NCBI GenBank assembly: GCA_022496805.1
Contig: CM040104.1
Location: 7,477,650 to 7,541,649 of the forward strand
Origin: Pohlia nutans
Lineage: Eukaryota > Streptophyta > Bryopsida > Bryales > Mniaceae
Reading direction: 5' to 3'
Length of the DNA: 64,000 nucleotides
The position numbers and the translations under genes were made by a program. Under the pieces are notes generated by a model, which was not told the DNA's origin, did not search any database, and saw only the letters and a program-made list of their open reading frames with translations. Of this stretch, positions 42,926-57,765 are shown piece after piece. Position 1 is the first letter of the stretch. Each line of letters begins with the position of its first letter.

Positions 42926-45900
42926 AACCATGTAATATGCCTTTCACGATGTACTACCATCGTCAAAATGATATGAGGCATGTGTTTTATATAAGATATT
43001 ACCATATAAATATATCTCTAGCTGAAACAACTATGGAATATCTAGATGTACTACCATCATCCAAATGATATCACGCATGTGTTTTATATTAGATACTACC
43101 ATATAAGTATATTTTTAGCTGAAACAACCATGTAATATGCCTTTCACGATGTACTACCATCATCAAAATGATATGACGCATGTGTTCTATATTAGTTACT
43201 ACCATATAAATATATGTCTAGCTAAAACAACTATGGAATATGCCTTTGACGTTGTACTACCATCATCAAAATGATATAATGCATGTGTTTTATATTAGAT
43301 ACTACCATACAAATATATCTTTAGCAAAAACAACTTTGGAATATGCCTTTCACGATGTACTACCATCATCCAAATGATATAACTCATGTGTTTTATATTA
43401 GATATTACCATATAAATATATCTTTAGCGGAATTAACTATGGAATATGCCTTTCACGATGCACTACCATCATCCAAATGATATCACGCATGTGTTTTATA
43501 TTAGATACTACCATATAAATAAATCTCTATCTAAAACAACCATGGAATATGCCCTTCACGATGTACTGCCATCATCAAAATGATATGACGCATGTGTTTT
43601 ATATTAGATATTACCATATAAATATATCTCTAGCTAAATCAATTATGGAATATGCCATTCACGTTGTACAACCATCATCCAAATGATATAACGCATGTGT
43701 TTTATATTAAATACTCCCATATAAATATATCTTTAGCTGAAATAACCAATGTAATATGCCTTTCACGATGTACTACCATCATCCAAATGATATGACGCAT
43801 GTGTTTTATATTAGCTATTACCATATAAATATATCTTTAGCTGAAACAACTACGGAATATGCCTTTCAGGATGTACTACCATCATCCAAATGATATCAGG
43901 AATGTGTTTTATATTAGATACTACCATATAAATATATCTTTAGCTGAAACAAGTACGGAATATGCCTTTCAGGATGTACTACCATCATCCAAATGATATC
44001 ACTGATGTGTTTTATATTAGATAGTACCATATAAATTTATCTTTAGCTGAAACAACCATGTAATATGCCTTTCACGATGTACTACCATCGTCAAAATGAT
44101 ATGAGGCATGTGTTTTATATTAGATATTACCATATAAATATATCTCTAGCTGAAACAACTATGGAATATCTAGATGTACTACCATCATCCAAATGATATC
44201 ACGCATTTGTTTTATATTAGATACTACCATATAAGTATATTTTTAGCTGAAACAACCATGTAATATGCCTTTCACGATGTACTACCATCATCAAAATGAT
44301 ATGACGCATGTGTTCTATATTAGTTACTACCATATAAATATATCTCTAGCTGAAACAACTATGGAATATCCCTTTCACGATGTACTACCATCATCCAAAT
44401 CATATCACGCATGTGTTTTATATTAGATAATTCCATATGAATATATCTCTATCTAAAACAACCATGGAATATGCCTTTCACGATGTACTACCATCATCAA
44501 AATGATATGACGCATGTATTTTATATTAGATATTACCATCTAATTATATCTCTAGCTAAATCAATTATGGAATATGCCTTTCATGTTGTACAACCATCAT
44601 CCAAATGATATAACGCATGTGTTTTATATTAGATACTACCATATAAATATATCTTTAGCTGAAACAACCAATGTAATATGCCTTTCACGATGTACTACCA
44701 TCACCAAAATGATATGACGCATGTGTTTTATATTAAATATTACCATCTAATTATATCTCTAGCTAATCCAATTATAGAATATGCCTTTCACGTTGTACAA
44801 CCATCATCCAAATGATATAACGCATGTGTTTTATATTAGATACTACTATATAAATATATCTTTAGCAGAATTAACTATGGAATATGCCTGTCACGATGTA
44901 CTACCATCATCCAAATGATATCAGGCATGTGTTTTATATTAGATACTACCATATAAATATATCTTTAGCTGAAGCAACCATGTAATATGCCTTTTACGAT
45001 GTACTACCATCATCAAAATGATATAACGCATGTGTTTTATATTAGATACTACCATATAAATATATCTTTAGCAAAAACAACTATGGAATATGCCTTTCAC
45101 GATGTACTACCATCATCCAAATGATATAACTCATGTGTTTTATATTAGATACTACCATACAAATATATCTTTTCCCGAAACAACTACGGAATATGCCTTT
45201 CACGATGTACTACCATCATACAAATGATATCACGCATTTGTTTTATATTAGATACTACCATATAAATATATCTTTAGCTGAAACAACTACGGAATATGCC
45301 TTTCGGGATGTACTACCATCTTTCAAATGATATCAGGAATGTGTTTTATATTAGATACTACCATATAAATATATCTTTAGCTGAAACAACTACGGAATAT
45401 GCCTTTGAGGATGTACTACCATCATCCAAATGATATATTCCATGTGTTTTATATTAGATACTACCATATAAATATATCTTTAGCAGAGTTAACTATGGAA
45501 TATGCCTTTCACGATGTACTACCATCATCCAAATGATATCACGCATTTGTTTTATATTAGAGACTACCATATAAATATATCTTTAGCTGAAACAACCATG
45601 TAATATGCCTTTTACGATGTACTACCAGCATCAAAAAGATATGACGCATGTGTTTTATATTAGATATTACCATATAAATATATCTCTAGCTGAAACAACT
45701 ATGGAATATGCCTTTCCCGATGTACTACCATCATCAAAATGATATAACGCATGTGTTTTATATTAGATACTACCATATAAGTATATCTTTAGCAAAAACA
45801 ACTATGGAATATGCCTTTCACGATATACTACCATCATCCAAATGATATAACTCATGTGTTTTATATTAGATACTACCATACAAATATATCTTTACCCGAA

Positions 45901-47550
45901 ACAACTATGGAATATGCCTTTCACGATGTACTACCATCATCCAAATAATATCAGGAATGTGTTTTATATTAGATACTACCATATAAATATATCTTTAGCT
46001 GAAACAACTACGGAATATGCCTTTGAGGATGTACTACCTTAATCCAAATGATATATCGCATGTGTTTTATATTAGATACTACCATATAAATATATCTTTA
46101 GCAGAGTTAACTATGGAATATGCCTTTCACGATGTACTACCATCATCCAAATGATATCACGCATTTGTTTTATATTAGAGACTACCATATAAATATATCT
46201 TTAGCTGAAACAACCATGTAATATGCCTTTTACGATGTACTACCAGCATCAAAAAGATATGACGCATGTGTTTTATATTAGATACTACCATATAAATATA
46301 TCTTTAGCTGAAACAACTACGGAATATGCCTTTCAGGATGTACTACCATCATCCAAATGATATCAGGAATGTGTTTTATATTAGATACTACCATATAAAT
46401 ATATCTTTAGCAGAATTAACTATGGAATATGCCTTTCACGATATACTACCATCATCAAAATGATATAACGCATGTGTTTTATATTAGATACTACCATATA
46501 AATATATCTTTAGCAAAAACAACTATGGAATATGCCTTTCACGATGTACTACCATCATCCAAATGATATAACTCATGTGTTTTATATAAGATACTACCAT
46601 ACAAATATATCTTTACCCGAAACAACTATGGAATATGCCTTTCACGATGTACTACCATCATCCAAATGATATCAGGAATGTGTTTTATATTAGATACTAC
46701 AATATAAATATATCTTTAGCTGAAACAACTACGGAATATGCCTTTGAGGAGGAACTACCTTAATACAAATGATATATCGCATGTGTTTTATATTAGATAC
46801 TACCATATAAATATATCTTTAGCAGAATTAACTATGGAATATGCCTTTCACGATGTACTACTATCATCCAAATGATATCACGCATGTGTTTTATATTAGA
46901 TACTACCATATAAATATATCTTTAGCTGAAGCAACCATGTAATATGCCTTTTACAATGTACTACCAGCATCAAAAAGATATGACGCATGTGTTTTATATT
47001 AGATACTACCATGTAAATATATCTCTAGCTGAAACAACTATGGAATATGCCTTTCATGATATACTACCATCATCAAAATGATATAACGAATGTGTTTTAT
47101 ATTAGATACTACCATATTAATATATCTTTAGCAAAAACAACTATGGAATATGCCATTCACGATGTACTACCATTACCTAAATGATATAACTCATGTGTTT
47201 TATATTAGATACTACCATACAAATATATCTTTACCCGAAACAATTATGGAATATGCCTTTCACCATGTACTACCATCATCCAAATGATATAACGCATGTG
47301 TTTTATATTAGATACTACCATATAAATATATCTTTAGCTGAAACAAGTACGGAATATGCCTTTCAGGATGTACTACCATCATCCAAATGATATCAGGAAT
47401 GTGTTTTATATTAGATACTACCATATAAATATATCTTTAGCTGAAACAAGTACGGAATATGCCTTTCAGGATGTACTACCATCATCCAAATGATATCACT
47501 CATGTGTTTTATATTAGATACTACCATATAAATATATCTTTAGCTGAAAC
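42926..47550. repeat. Domain B HOR unit U4 (4,625 bp, 45 monomers)
   Basis: U4 follows U2 with offset 9,970 in its first two thirds, including ATAGTACC at 44021. It has one copy of the 7-monomer block where U2 has two. From about 45800 it follows U2 with offset 9,249. A private change CTTTCGGGATG occurs at 45301. The length fits 45 monomers corrected for two 97-bp (43039, 44167) and two 104-bp (43746, 44667) forms. Confidence 0.86.
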
Positions 47551-48319
47551 AACCATGTAATATGCCTTTCACGATGTACTACCATCGTCAAAATGATATG
47601 AGGCATGTGTTTTATATAAGATATTACCATATAAATATATCTCTAGCTGAAACAACTATGGAATATCTAGATGTACTACCATCATCCAAATGATATCACG
47701 CATGTGTTTTATATTAGATACTACCATATAAGTATATTTTTAGCTGAAACAACCATGTAATATGCCTTTCACGATGTACTACCATCATCAAAATGATATG
47801 ACGCATGTGTTCTATATTAGTTACTACCATATAAATATATGTCTAGCTAAAACAACTATGGAATATGCCTTTGACGTTGTACTACCATCATCAAAATGAT
47901 ATAATGCATGTGTTTTATATTAGATACTACCATACAAATATATCTTTAGCAAAAACAACTTTGGAATATGCCTTTCACGATGTACTACCATCATCCAAAT
48001 GATATAACTCATGTGTTTTATATTAGATATTACCATATAAATATATCTTTAGCGGAATTAACTATGGAATATGCCTTTCACGATGTACTACCATCATCCA
48101 AATGATATCACGCATGTGTATTATATAAGATACTACCATATAAATATATCTTTAGCTGAAACAAGTACGGAATATGCCTTTCAGGATGTACTACCATCAT
48201 CCAAATGATATCAGGAATGTGTTTTATATTAGATACTACCATATAAATATATCTTTAGCTGAAACAACCATTTAATATGCCTTTCACGATGTACTACCAT
48301 CATCCAAATGATATCAGGA
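47551..48319. repeat. Domain B HOR unit U5, start only
   Basis: The anchor AACCATGTAATATGCC returns at 47551 and the sequence follows U3 with offset 9,249 (for example TGTGTATTATATAAG at 48116 and 38867). I end this entry where the 7,904-bp repeat of domain C becomes detectable, but U5 identity to U3 continues into C to about 49209, so the B/C boundary is a convention. Confidence 0.8.
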
Positions 48320-49861
48320 ATGTGTTTTATATTAGATACTACCATATAAATATATCTTTAGCTGAAACAACCATTTAATATGCCTTTCACGATGTACTAC
48401 CATCGTCAAAATGATATGAGGCATGTGTTTTATATTAGATATTACCATATAAATATATCTCTAGCTGAAACAACTATGGAATATCTAGATGTACTACCAT
48501 CATCCAAATGATATGACGCATGTGTTTTATATTAGATACTACCATATAAGTATATTTTTAGCTGAAACAACCATGTAATATGCCTTTCACGATGTACTAC
48601 CATCATCAAAATGATATGACGCATGTGTTCTATATTAGTTACTACCATATAAATATATCTCTAGCTGAAACAACTATGGAATATCCCTTTCACGATGTAC
48701 TACCATCATCCAAATCATATCACGCATGTGTTTTATATTAGATAATTCCATATAAATATATCTCTATCTAAAACAACCATGGAATATGCCTTTCACGATG
48801 AGGTACCATCATCAAAATGATATGACGCATGTGTTTTATATTAGATATTACCATCTAATTATATCTCTAGCTAAATTAATTATGGAATATGCCTTTCATG
48901 TTGTACAACCATCATCCAAATGATATCACGCATTTGTTTTATATTAGATACTACCATATAAGTATATTTTTAGCTGAAACAACCATGTAATATGCCTTTC
49001 ACGATGTACTACCATCATCAAAATGATATGACGCATGTGTTCTATATTAGTTACTACCATATAAATATATCTCTAGCTGAAACAACTATGGAATATCCCT
49101 TTCACGATGTACTACCATCATCCAAATCATAGCACGCATGTGTTTTATATTAGATAATTCCATATAAATATATCTCTATCTAAAACAACCATGGAATATG
49201 CCTTTCACGATGTAGTACCATCATCAAAATGATATGACGCATGTGTTTTATATTAGATATTACCATCTAATTATATCTCTAGCTAAATCAATTATGGAAT
49301 ATGCCTTTCATGTTGTACAACCATCATCCAAATGATATAACGCATGTGTTTTATATTAAATACTCCCATATAAATATATCTTTAGCTGAAACAACCAATG
49401 TAATATGCCTTTCACGATGTACTACCATCACCAAAATGATATGACGCATGTGTTTTATATTAAATATTACCATCTAATTATATCTCTAGCTAATTCAATT
49501 ATAGAATATGCCTTTCACGTTGTACAACCATCATCCAAATGATATAACGCATGTGTTTTATATTAAATACTCTTATATAAATATATCTTTAGCTGAAACA
49601 ACCAATGTAATATGCCTTTCACGATGTACTACCATCACCAAAATGATATCAGGCATGTGTTTTATATTAGATACTACCATATAAATATATCTTTAGCTGA
49701 AGCAACCATGTAATATGCCTTTCACGATGTACTACCATCATCCAAATGATATATCGCATGTGTTTTATATTAGATACTACTATATAAATATATCTTTAGC
49801 AGAATTAACTATGGAATATGCCTGTCACGATGTACTACCATCATCCAAATGATATCAGGCA

Positions 49862-52745
49862 TGTGTTTTATATTAGATACTACCATATAAATATATCTTT
49901 AGCTGAAGCAACCATGTAATATGCCTTTTACGATGTACTACCATCATCAAAATGATATAACGCATGTGTTTTATATTAGATACTACCATATAAATATATC
50001 TTTAGCAAAAACAACTATGGAATATGCCTTTCACGATGTACTACCATCATCCAAATGATATAACTCATGTGTTTTATATTAGATACTACCATACAAATAT
50101 ATCTTTTCCCGAAACAACTACGGAATATGCCTTTCACGATGTACTACCATCATACAAATGATATCACGCATTTGTTTTATATTAGATACTACCATATAAA
50201 TATATCTTTGGCTGAAACAACTACGGAATATGCCTTTCAGGATGTACTACCATCTTTCAAATGATATCAGGAATGTGTTTTATATTAGATACTACCATAT
50301 AAATATATCTTTAGCTGAAGCAACCATGTAATATGCCTTTTACGATGTACTACCAGCATCAAAAAGATATGACGCATGTGTTTTATATTAGATATTACCA
50401 TATAAATATATCTCTAGCTGAAACAACTATGGAATATGCCTTTCCCGATGTACTACCATCATCAAAATGATATAACGCATGTGTTTTATATTAGATACTA
50501 CCATATAAGTATATCTTTAGCAAAAACAACTATGGAATATGCCTTTCACGATATACTACCATCATCCAAATGATATAACTCATGTGTTTTATATTAGATA
50601 CTACCATACAAATATATCTTTACCCGAAACAACTATGGAATATGCCTTTCACGATGTACTACCATCATCCAAATAATATCAGGAATGTGTTTTATATTAG
50701 ATACTACCATATAAATATATCTTTAGCTGAAACAACTACGGAATATGCCTTTGAGGATGTACTACCTTAATCCAAATGATATATCGCATGTGTTTTATAT
50801 TAGATACTACCATATAAATATATCTTTAGCTGAAACAACTACGGAATATGCCTTTGAGGATGTACTACCTTAATCCAAATGATATATCGCATGTGTTTTA
50901 TATTAGATACTACCATATAAATATATCTTTAGCAGAGTTAACTATGGAATATGCCTTTCACGATGTACTACCATCATCCAAATGATATCACGCATTTGTT
51001 TTATATTAGAGACTACCATATAAATATATCTTTAGCTGAAACAACCATGTAATATGCCTTTTACGATGTACTACCAGCATCAAAAAGATATGACGCATGT
51101 GTTTTATATTAGATACTACCATATAAATATATCTTTAGCTGAAACAACTACGGAATATGCCTTTCAGGATGTACTACCATCATCCAAATGATATCAGGAA
51201 TGTGTTTTATATTAGATACTACCATATAAATATATCTTTAGCAGAATTAACTATGGAATATGCCTTTCACGATGTACTACCATCATCCAAATTATATAAC
51301 TCATGTGTTTTATATTAGATACTACCATATAAATATATCTTTAGCTGAAGCAACCATGTAATATGCCTTTTACGATGTACTACCATCATCAAAATGATAT
51401 AACGCATGTGTTTTATATTAGATACTACCATATAAATATATCTTTAGCAAAAACAACTATGGAATATGCCTTTCACGATGTACTACCATCATCCAAATGA
51501 TATAACTCATGTGTTTTATATTAGATACTACCATACAAATATATCTTTTCCCGAAACAACTACGGAATATGCCTTTCACGATGTACTACCATCATACAAA
51601 TGATATAACGCATGTGTTTTATATTAGATACTACTATATAAATATATCTTTAGCAGAATTAACTATGGAATATGCCTGTCACGATGTACTACCATCATCC
51701 AAATGATATCAGGAATGTGTTTTATATTAGATACTACCATATAAATATATCTTTAGCTGAAGCAACCATGTAATATGCCTTTTACGATGTACTACCAGCA
51801 TCAAAAAGATATGACGCATGTGTTTTATATTAGATATTACCATATAAATATATCTCTAGCTGAAACAACTATGGAATATGCCTTTCCCGATGTACTACCA
51901 TCATCAAAATGATATAACGCATGTGTTTTATATTAGATACTACCATATAAGTATATCTTTAGCAAAAACAACTATGGAATATGCCTTTCACGATATACTA
52001 CCATCATCCAAATGATATAACTCATGTGTTTTATATTAGATACTACCATACAAATATATCTTTACCCGAAACAACTATGGAATATGCCTTTCACGATGTA
52101 CTACCATCATCCAAATAATATCAGGAATGTGTTTTATATTAGATACTACCATATAAATATATCTTTAGCTGAAACAACTACGGAATATGCCTTTGAGGAT
52201 GTACTACATTAATCCAAATGATATATCGCATGTGTTTTATATTAGATACTACCATATAAATATATCTTTAGCTGAAACAACTACGGAATATGCCTTTGAG
52301 GAGGAACTACCTTAATACAAATGATATATCGCATGTGTTTTATATTAGATACTACCATATAAATATATCTTTAGCAGAATTAACTATGGAATATGCCTTT
52401 CACGATGTACTACCATCATCCAAATGATATCACGCATGTGTTTTATATTAGATACTACCATATAAATATATCTTTAGCTGAAGCAACCATGTAATATGCC
52501 TTTTACAATGTACTACCAGCATCAAAAAGATATGACGCATGTGTTTTATATTAGATACTACCATGTAAATATATCTCTAGCTGAAACAACTATGGAATAT
52601 GCCTTTCATGATATACTACCATCATCAAAATGATATAACGAATGTGTTTTATATTAGATACTACCATATTAATATATCTTTAGCAAAAACAACTATGGAA
52701 TATGCCATTCACGATGTACTACCATTACCTAAATGATATAACTCA
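49862..52745. repeat. 14-monomer (1,442-bp) tandem duplication in C1
   Basis: Sequence from about 49862 returns at about 51304 with a 1,442-bp period (14 x 103), for example the CCATACAAAT/TTTTCCCG monomer at 50057 and 51499 and the TTTACCCG monomer at 50572 and 52014. The copies differ by a one-monomer patch (51607-51700) and by CTACATTAATCC at 52202 against CTACCTTAATCC. The first copy also contains two adjacent near-identical GAGGATGTACTACCTTAATC monomers (about 50750 and 50853); in the second copy the following monomer reads GAGGAGGAACTACC instead. Confidence 0.86.
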
Positions 52746-54101
52746 TGTGTTTTATATTAGATACTACCATACAAATATATCTTTACCCGAAACAATTATG
52801 GAATATGCCTTTCACCATGTACTACCATCATCCAAATGATATAACGCATGTGTTTTATATTAGATACTACCATATAAATATATCTTTAGCTGAAACAAGT
52901 ATGGAATATGCCTTTCAGGATGTACTACCATCATCCAAATGATATCAGGAATGTGTTTTATATTAGATACTACCATATAAATATATCTTTAGCTGAAACA
53001 AGTACGGAATATGCCTTTCAGGATGTACTACCATCATCCAAATGATATCACTCATGTGTTTTATATTAGATACTACCATATAAATATATCTTTAGCTGAA
53101 ACAACCATTTAATATGCCTTTCACGATGTACTACCATCGTCAAAATGATATGAGGCATGTGTTTTATATTAGATATTACCATATAAATATATCTCTAGCT
53201 GAAACAACTATGGAATATCTAGATGTACTACCATCATCCAAATGATATCACGCATGTGTTTTATATTAGATACTACCATATAAGTATATTTTTAGCTGAA
53301 ACAACCATGTAATATGCCTTTCACGATGTACTACCATCATCAAAATGATATGACGCATGTGTTCTATATTAGTTACTACCATATAAATATATCTCTAGCT
53401 GAAACAACTATGGAATATCCCTTTCACGATGTACTACCATCATCCAAATGATATCACGCATGTGTTTTATATTAGATAATTCCATATAAATATATCTCTA
53501 TCTAAAACAACCATGGAATATGCCTTTCACGATGTAGTACCATCATCAAAATGATATGACGCATGTGTTTTATATTAGATATTACCATCTAATTATATCT
53601 CTAGCTAAATCAATTATGGAATATGCCTTTCATGTTGTACAACCATCATCCAAATGATACAACGCATGTGTTTTATATTAAATACTCCCATATAAATATA
53701 TCTTTAGCTGAAACAACCAATGTAATATGCCTTTCACGATGTACTACCATCACCAAAATGATATGACGCATGTGTTTTATATTAGATATTACCATATAAA
53801 TATATCTCTAGCTGAAACAATTATGGAATATCCCTTTCACGATGTACTACCATCATCCAAATGATATCACGCATGTGTTTTATATTAGATAATTCCATAT
53901 AAATATATCTCTATCTAAATTATCCATGGCATATGCCTTTCACGATGTACTACCATCATCAAAATGATATAACGAATGTGTTTTATATTAGATACTACCA
54001 TATAAATATATCTTTAGCAAAAACAACTATAGAATATGCCATTCACGATGTACTACCATTACCTAAATGATATAACTCATGTGTTTTATATTAGATACTA
54101 C

Positions 54102-56040
54102 CATACAAATATATCTTTACCCGAAACAATTATGGAATATGCCTTTCACCATGTACTACCATCGTCCAAATGATATAACGCATGTGTTTTATATTAGATA
54201 CTACCATATAAATATATCTTTAGCTGAAACAAGTACGGAATATGCCTTTCAGGATGTACTACCATCATCCAAATGATATCAGGAATGTGTTTCATATTAG
54301 ATACTACCATATAAATATATCTTTAGCTGAAACAAGTACGGAATATGCCTTTCAGGATGTACTACCATCATCCAAATGATATCACCCATGTGTTTTATAT
54401 TAGATACTACCATATAAATATATCTTTAGTTGAAACAACCATGTAATATGCCTTTCACGATGTACTACCATCGTCAAAATGATATGAGGCATGTGTTTTA
54501 TATTAGATATTACCATATAAATATATCTCTAGCTGAAACAACTATGGAATATCTAGATGTACTACCATCATCCAAGTGATATCACGCATGTGATTTATAT
54601 TAGATACTACCATATAAGTATATTTTTAGCTGAAACAACCATGTAATATGCCTTTCACGATGTACTACCATCATCAAAATGATATGACGCATGTGTTCTA
54701 TATTAGTTACTACCATAAAAATATATGTCTAGCTAAAACAACTATGGAATATGCCTTTCACGTTGTACTACCATCATCCAAATGATATAATGCATGTGTT
54801 TTATATTAGATACTACCATACAAATATATCTTTATCAAAAACAACTTTGGAATATGCCTTTCACGATGCACTACCATCATCCAAATGATATAACTCATGT
54901 GTTTTATATTAGATATTACCATATAAATATATCTTTAGCGGAATTAACTATGGAATATGCCTTTCACGATGTACTACCATCATCCAAATGATATCACGCA
55001 TGTGTATTATATTAGATACTACCATATAAATATATCTTTAGCTGAAACAAGTACGGAATATGCCTTTCAGGATGTACTACCATCATCCAAATGATATCAG
55101 GAATGTGTTTTATATTAGATACTACCATATAAATATATCTTTAGCTGAAACAACCATTTAATATGCCTTTCACGATGTACTACCATCGTCAAAATGATAT
55201 GAGGCATGTGTTTTATATTAGATATTACCATATAAATATATCTCTAGCTGAAACAACTATGGAATATCTAGATGTACTACCATCATCCAAATGATATCAC
55301 GCATGTGTTTTATATTAGATACTACCATATAAGTATATTTTTAGCTGAAACAACCATGTAATATGCCTTTCACAATGTACTACCATCATCAAAATGATAT
55401 GACGCATGTGTTCTATATTAGTTACTACCATATAAATATATGTCTAGCGAAAACAACTATGGAATATGCCTTTGACGTTGTACTACCATCATCCAAATGA
55501 TATAATGCATGTGTTTTATATTAGATACTACCATACAAATATATCTTTAGCAAAAACAACTTTGGAATATGCCTTTCACGATGTACTACCATCATCCAAA
55601 TGATATAACTCATGTGTTTTATATTAGATATTACCATATAAATATATCTTTAGCGGAATTAACTATGGAATATGCCTTTCACGATGTACTACCATCATCC
55701 AAATGATATCACGCATGTGTATTATATTAGATACTACCATATAAATATATCTTTAGCTGAAACAAGTACGGAATATGCCTTTCAGGATGTACTACCATCA
55801 TCCAAATGATATCAGGAATGTGTTTTATATTAGATACTACCATATAAATATATCTTTAGCTGAAACAACCATTTAATATGCCTTTCACAATGTACTACCA
55901 TCGTCAAAATGATATGAGGCATGTGTTTTATATTAGATATTACCATATAAATATATCTCTAGCTGAAACAACTATGGAATATCTAGATGTACTACCATCA
56001 TCCAAATGATATCACGCATGTGTTTTATATTAGATACTAC
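54102..56040. repeat. 7-monomer (715-bp) tandem block in C1
   Basis: CCATACAAAT monomers are spaced 715 bp apart at 54102, 54817 and 55532 (7 x 103 minus 6, because each repeat holds one 97-bp monomer), then 509 bp to 56041 (5 monomers minus 6). The 54817 and 55532 repeats match closely (CTTTGG, GCGGAATTAAC, CATGTGTATTATATTAG, AACCATTTAAT, TATCTAGATG); the first repeat differs in its leading monomers. Counterpart in C2: 62006-63944. Confidence 0.83.
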
Positions 56041-57765
56041 CATACAAATATATCTTTAGCAAAAACAACTTTGGAATATGCCTTTCACGATGTACTACTA
56101 TCATCCAAATGATATAACTCATGTGTTTTATATTAGATATTACCATATAAATATATCTTTAGCGGAATTAACTATGGAATATGCCTTTCAGGATGTACTA
56201 CCATCATCCAAATGATATCACTCATGTGTTTTATATTAGATACTACCATATAAATATATCTTTAGCTGAAACAACCATTTAATATGCCTTTCACGATGTA
56301 CTACCATCGTCAAAATGATATGAGGCATGTGTTTTATATTAGATATTACCATATAAATATATCTCTAGCTGAAACAACTATGGAATATCTAGATGTACTA
56401 CCATCATCCAAATGATATGACGCATGTGTTTTATATTAGATACTACCATATAAGTATATTTTTAGCTGAAACAACCATGTAATATGCCTTTCACGATGTA
56501 CTACCATCATCAAAATGATATGACGCATGTGTTCTATATTAGTTACTACCATATAAATATATCTCTAGCTGAAACAACTATGGAATATCCCTTTCACGAT
56601 GTACTACCATCATCCAAATCATATCACGCATGTGTTTTATATTAGATAATTCCATATAAATATATCTCTATCTAAAACAACCATGGAATATGCCTTTCAC
56701 GATGAGGTACCATCATCAAAATGATATGACGCATGTGTTTTATATTAGATATTACCATCTAATTATATCTCTAGCTAAATCAATTATGGAATATGCCTTT
56801 CATGTTGTACAACCATCATCCAAATGATATCACGCATTTGTTTTATATTAGATACTACCATATAAGTATATTTTTAGCTGAAACAACCATGTAATATGCC
56901 TTTCACGATGTACTACCATCATCAAAATGATATGACGCATGTGTTCTATATTAGTTACTACCATATAAATATATCTCTAGCTGAAACAACTATGGAATAT
57001 CCCTTTCACGATGTACTACCATCATCCAAATCATAGCACGCATGTGTTTTATATTAGATAATTCCATATAAATATATCTCTATCTAAAACAACCATGGAA
57101 TATGCCTTTCACGATGTAGTACCATCATCAAAATGATATGACGCATGTGTTTTATATTAGATATTACCATCTAATTATATCTCTAGCTAAATCAATTATG
57201 GAATATGCCTTTCATGTTGTACAACCATCATCCAAATGATATAACGCATGTGTTTTATATTAAATACTCCCATATAAATATATCTTTAGCTGAAACAACC
57301 AATGTAATATGCCTTTCACGATGTACTACCATCACCAAAATGATATGACGCATGTGTTTTATATTAAATATTACCATCTAATTATATCTCTAGCTAATTC
57401 AATTATAGAATATGCCTTTCACGTTGTACAACCATCATCCAAATGATATAACGCATGTGTTTTATATTAAATACTCTTATATAAATATATCTTTAGCTGA
57501 AACAACCAATGTAATATGCCTTTCACGATGTACTACCATCACCAAAATGATATCAGGCATGTGTTTTATATTAGATACTACCATATAAATATATCTTTAG
57601 CTGAAGCAACCATGTAATATGCCTTTCACGATGTACTACCATCATCCAAATGATATATCGCATGTGTTTTATATTAGATACTACTATATAAATATATCTT
57701 TAGCAGAATTAACTATGGAATATGCCTGTCACGATGTACTACCATCATCCAAATGATATCAGGCA

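Larger units (their letters stand above)
48320..56223. repeat. Domain C HOR, copy C1 (7,904 bp, 77 monomers)
   Basis: From about 48320 the sequence reappears with a constant offset of 7,904. Just upstream the two copies differ (CAGGAATGTG at 48315 against CACTCATGTG at 56219), which sets the left edge. Length equals 77 x 103 = 7,931, minus 30 for five 97-bp monomers (48482, 53217, 54550, 55265, 55980), plus 3 for three 104-bp monomers (about 49396, 49600, 53718), exactly 7,904. C1 contains a 4-monomer duplication (48548/48960), a 14-monomer tandem duplication (about 49862-52745) and a 7-monomer tandem block (54102-56040). Confidence 0.9.
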
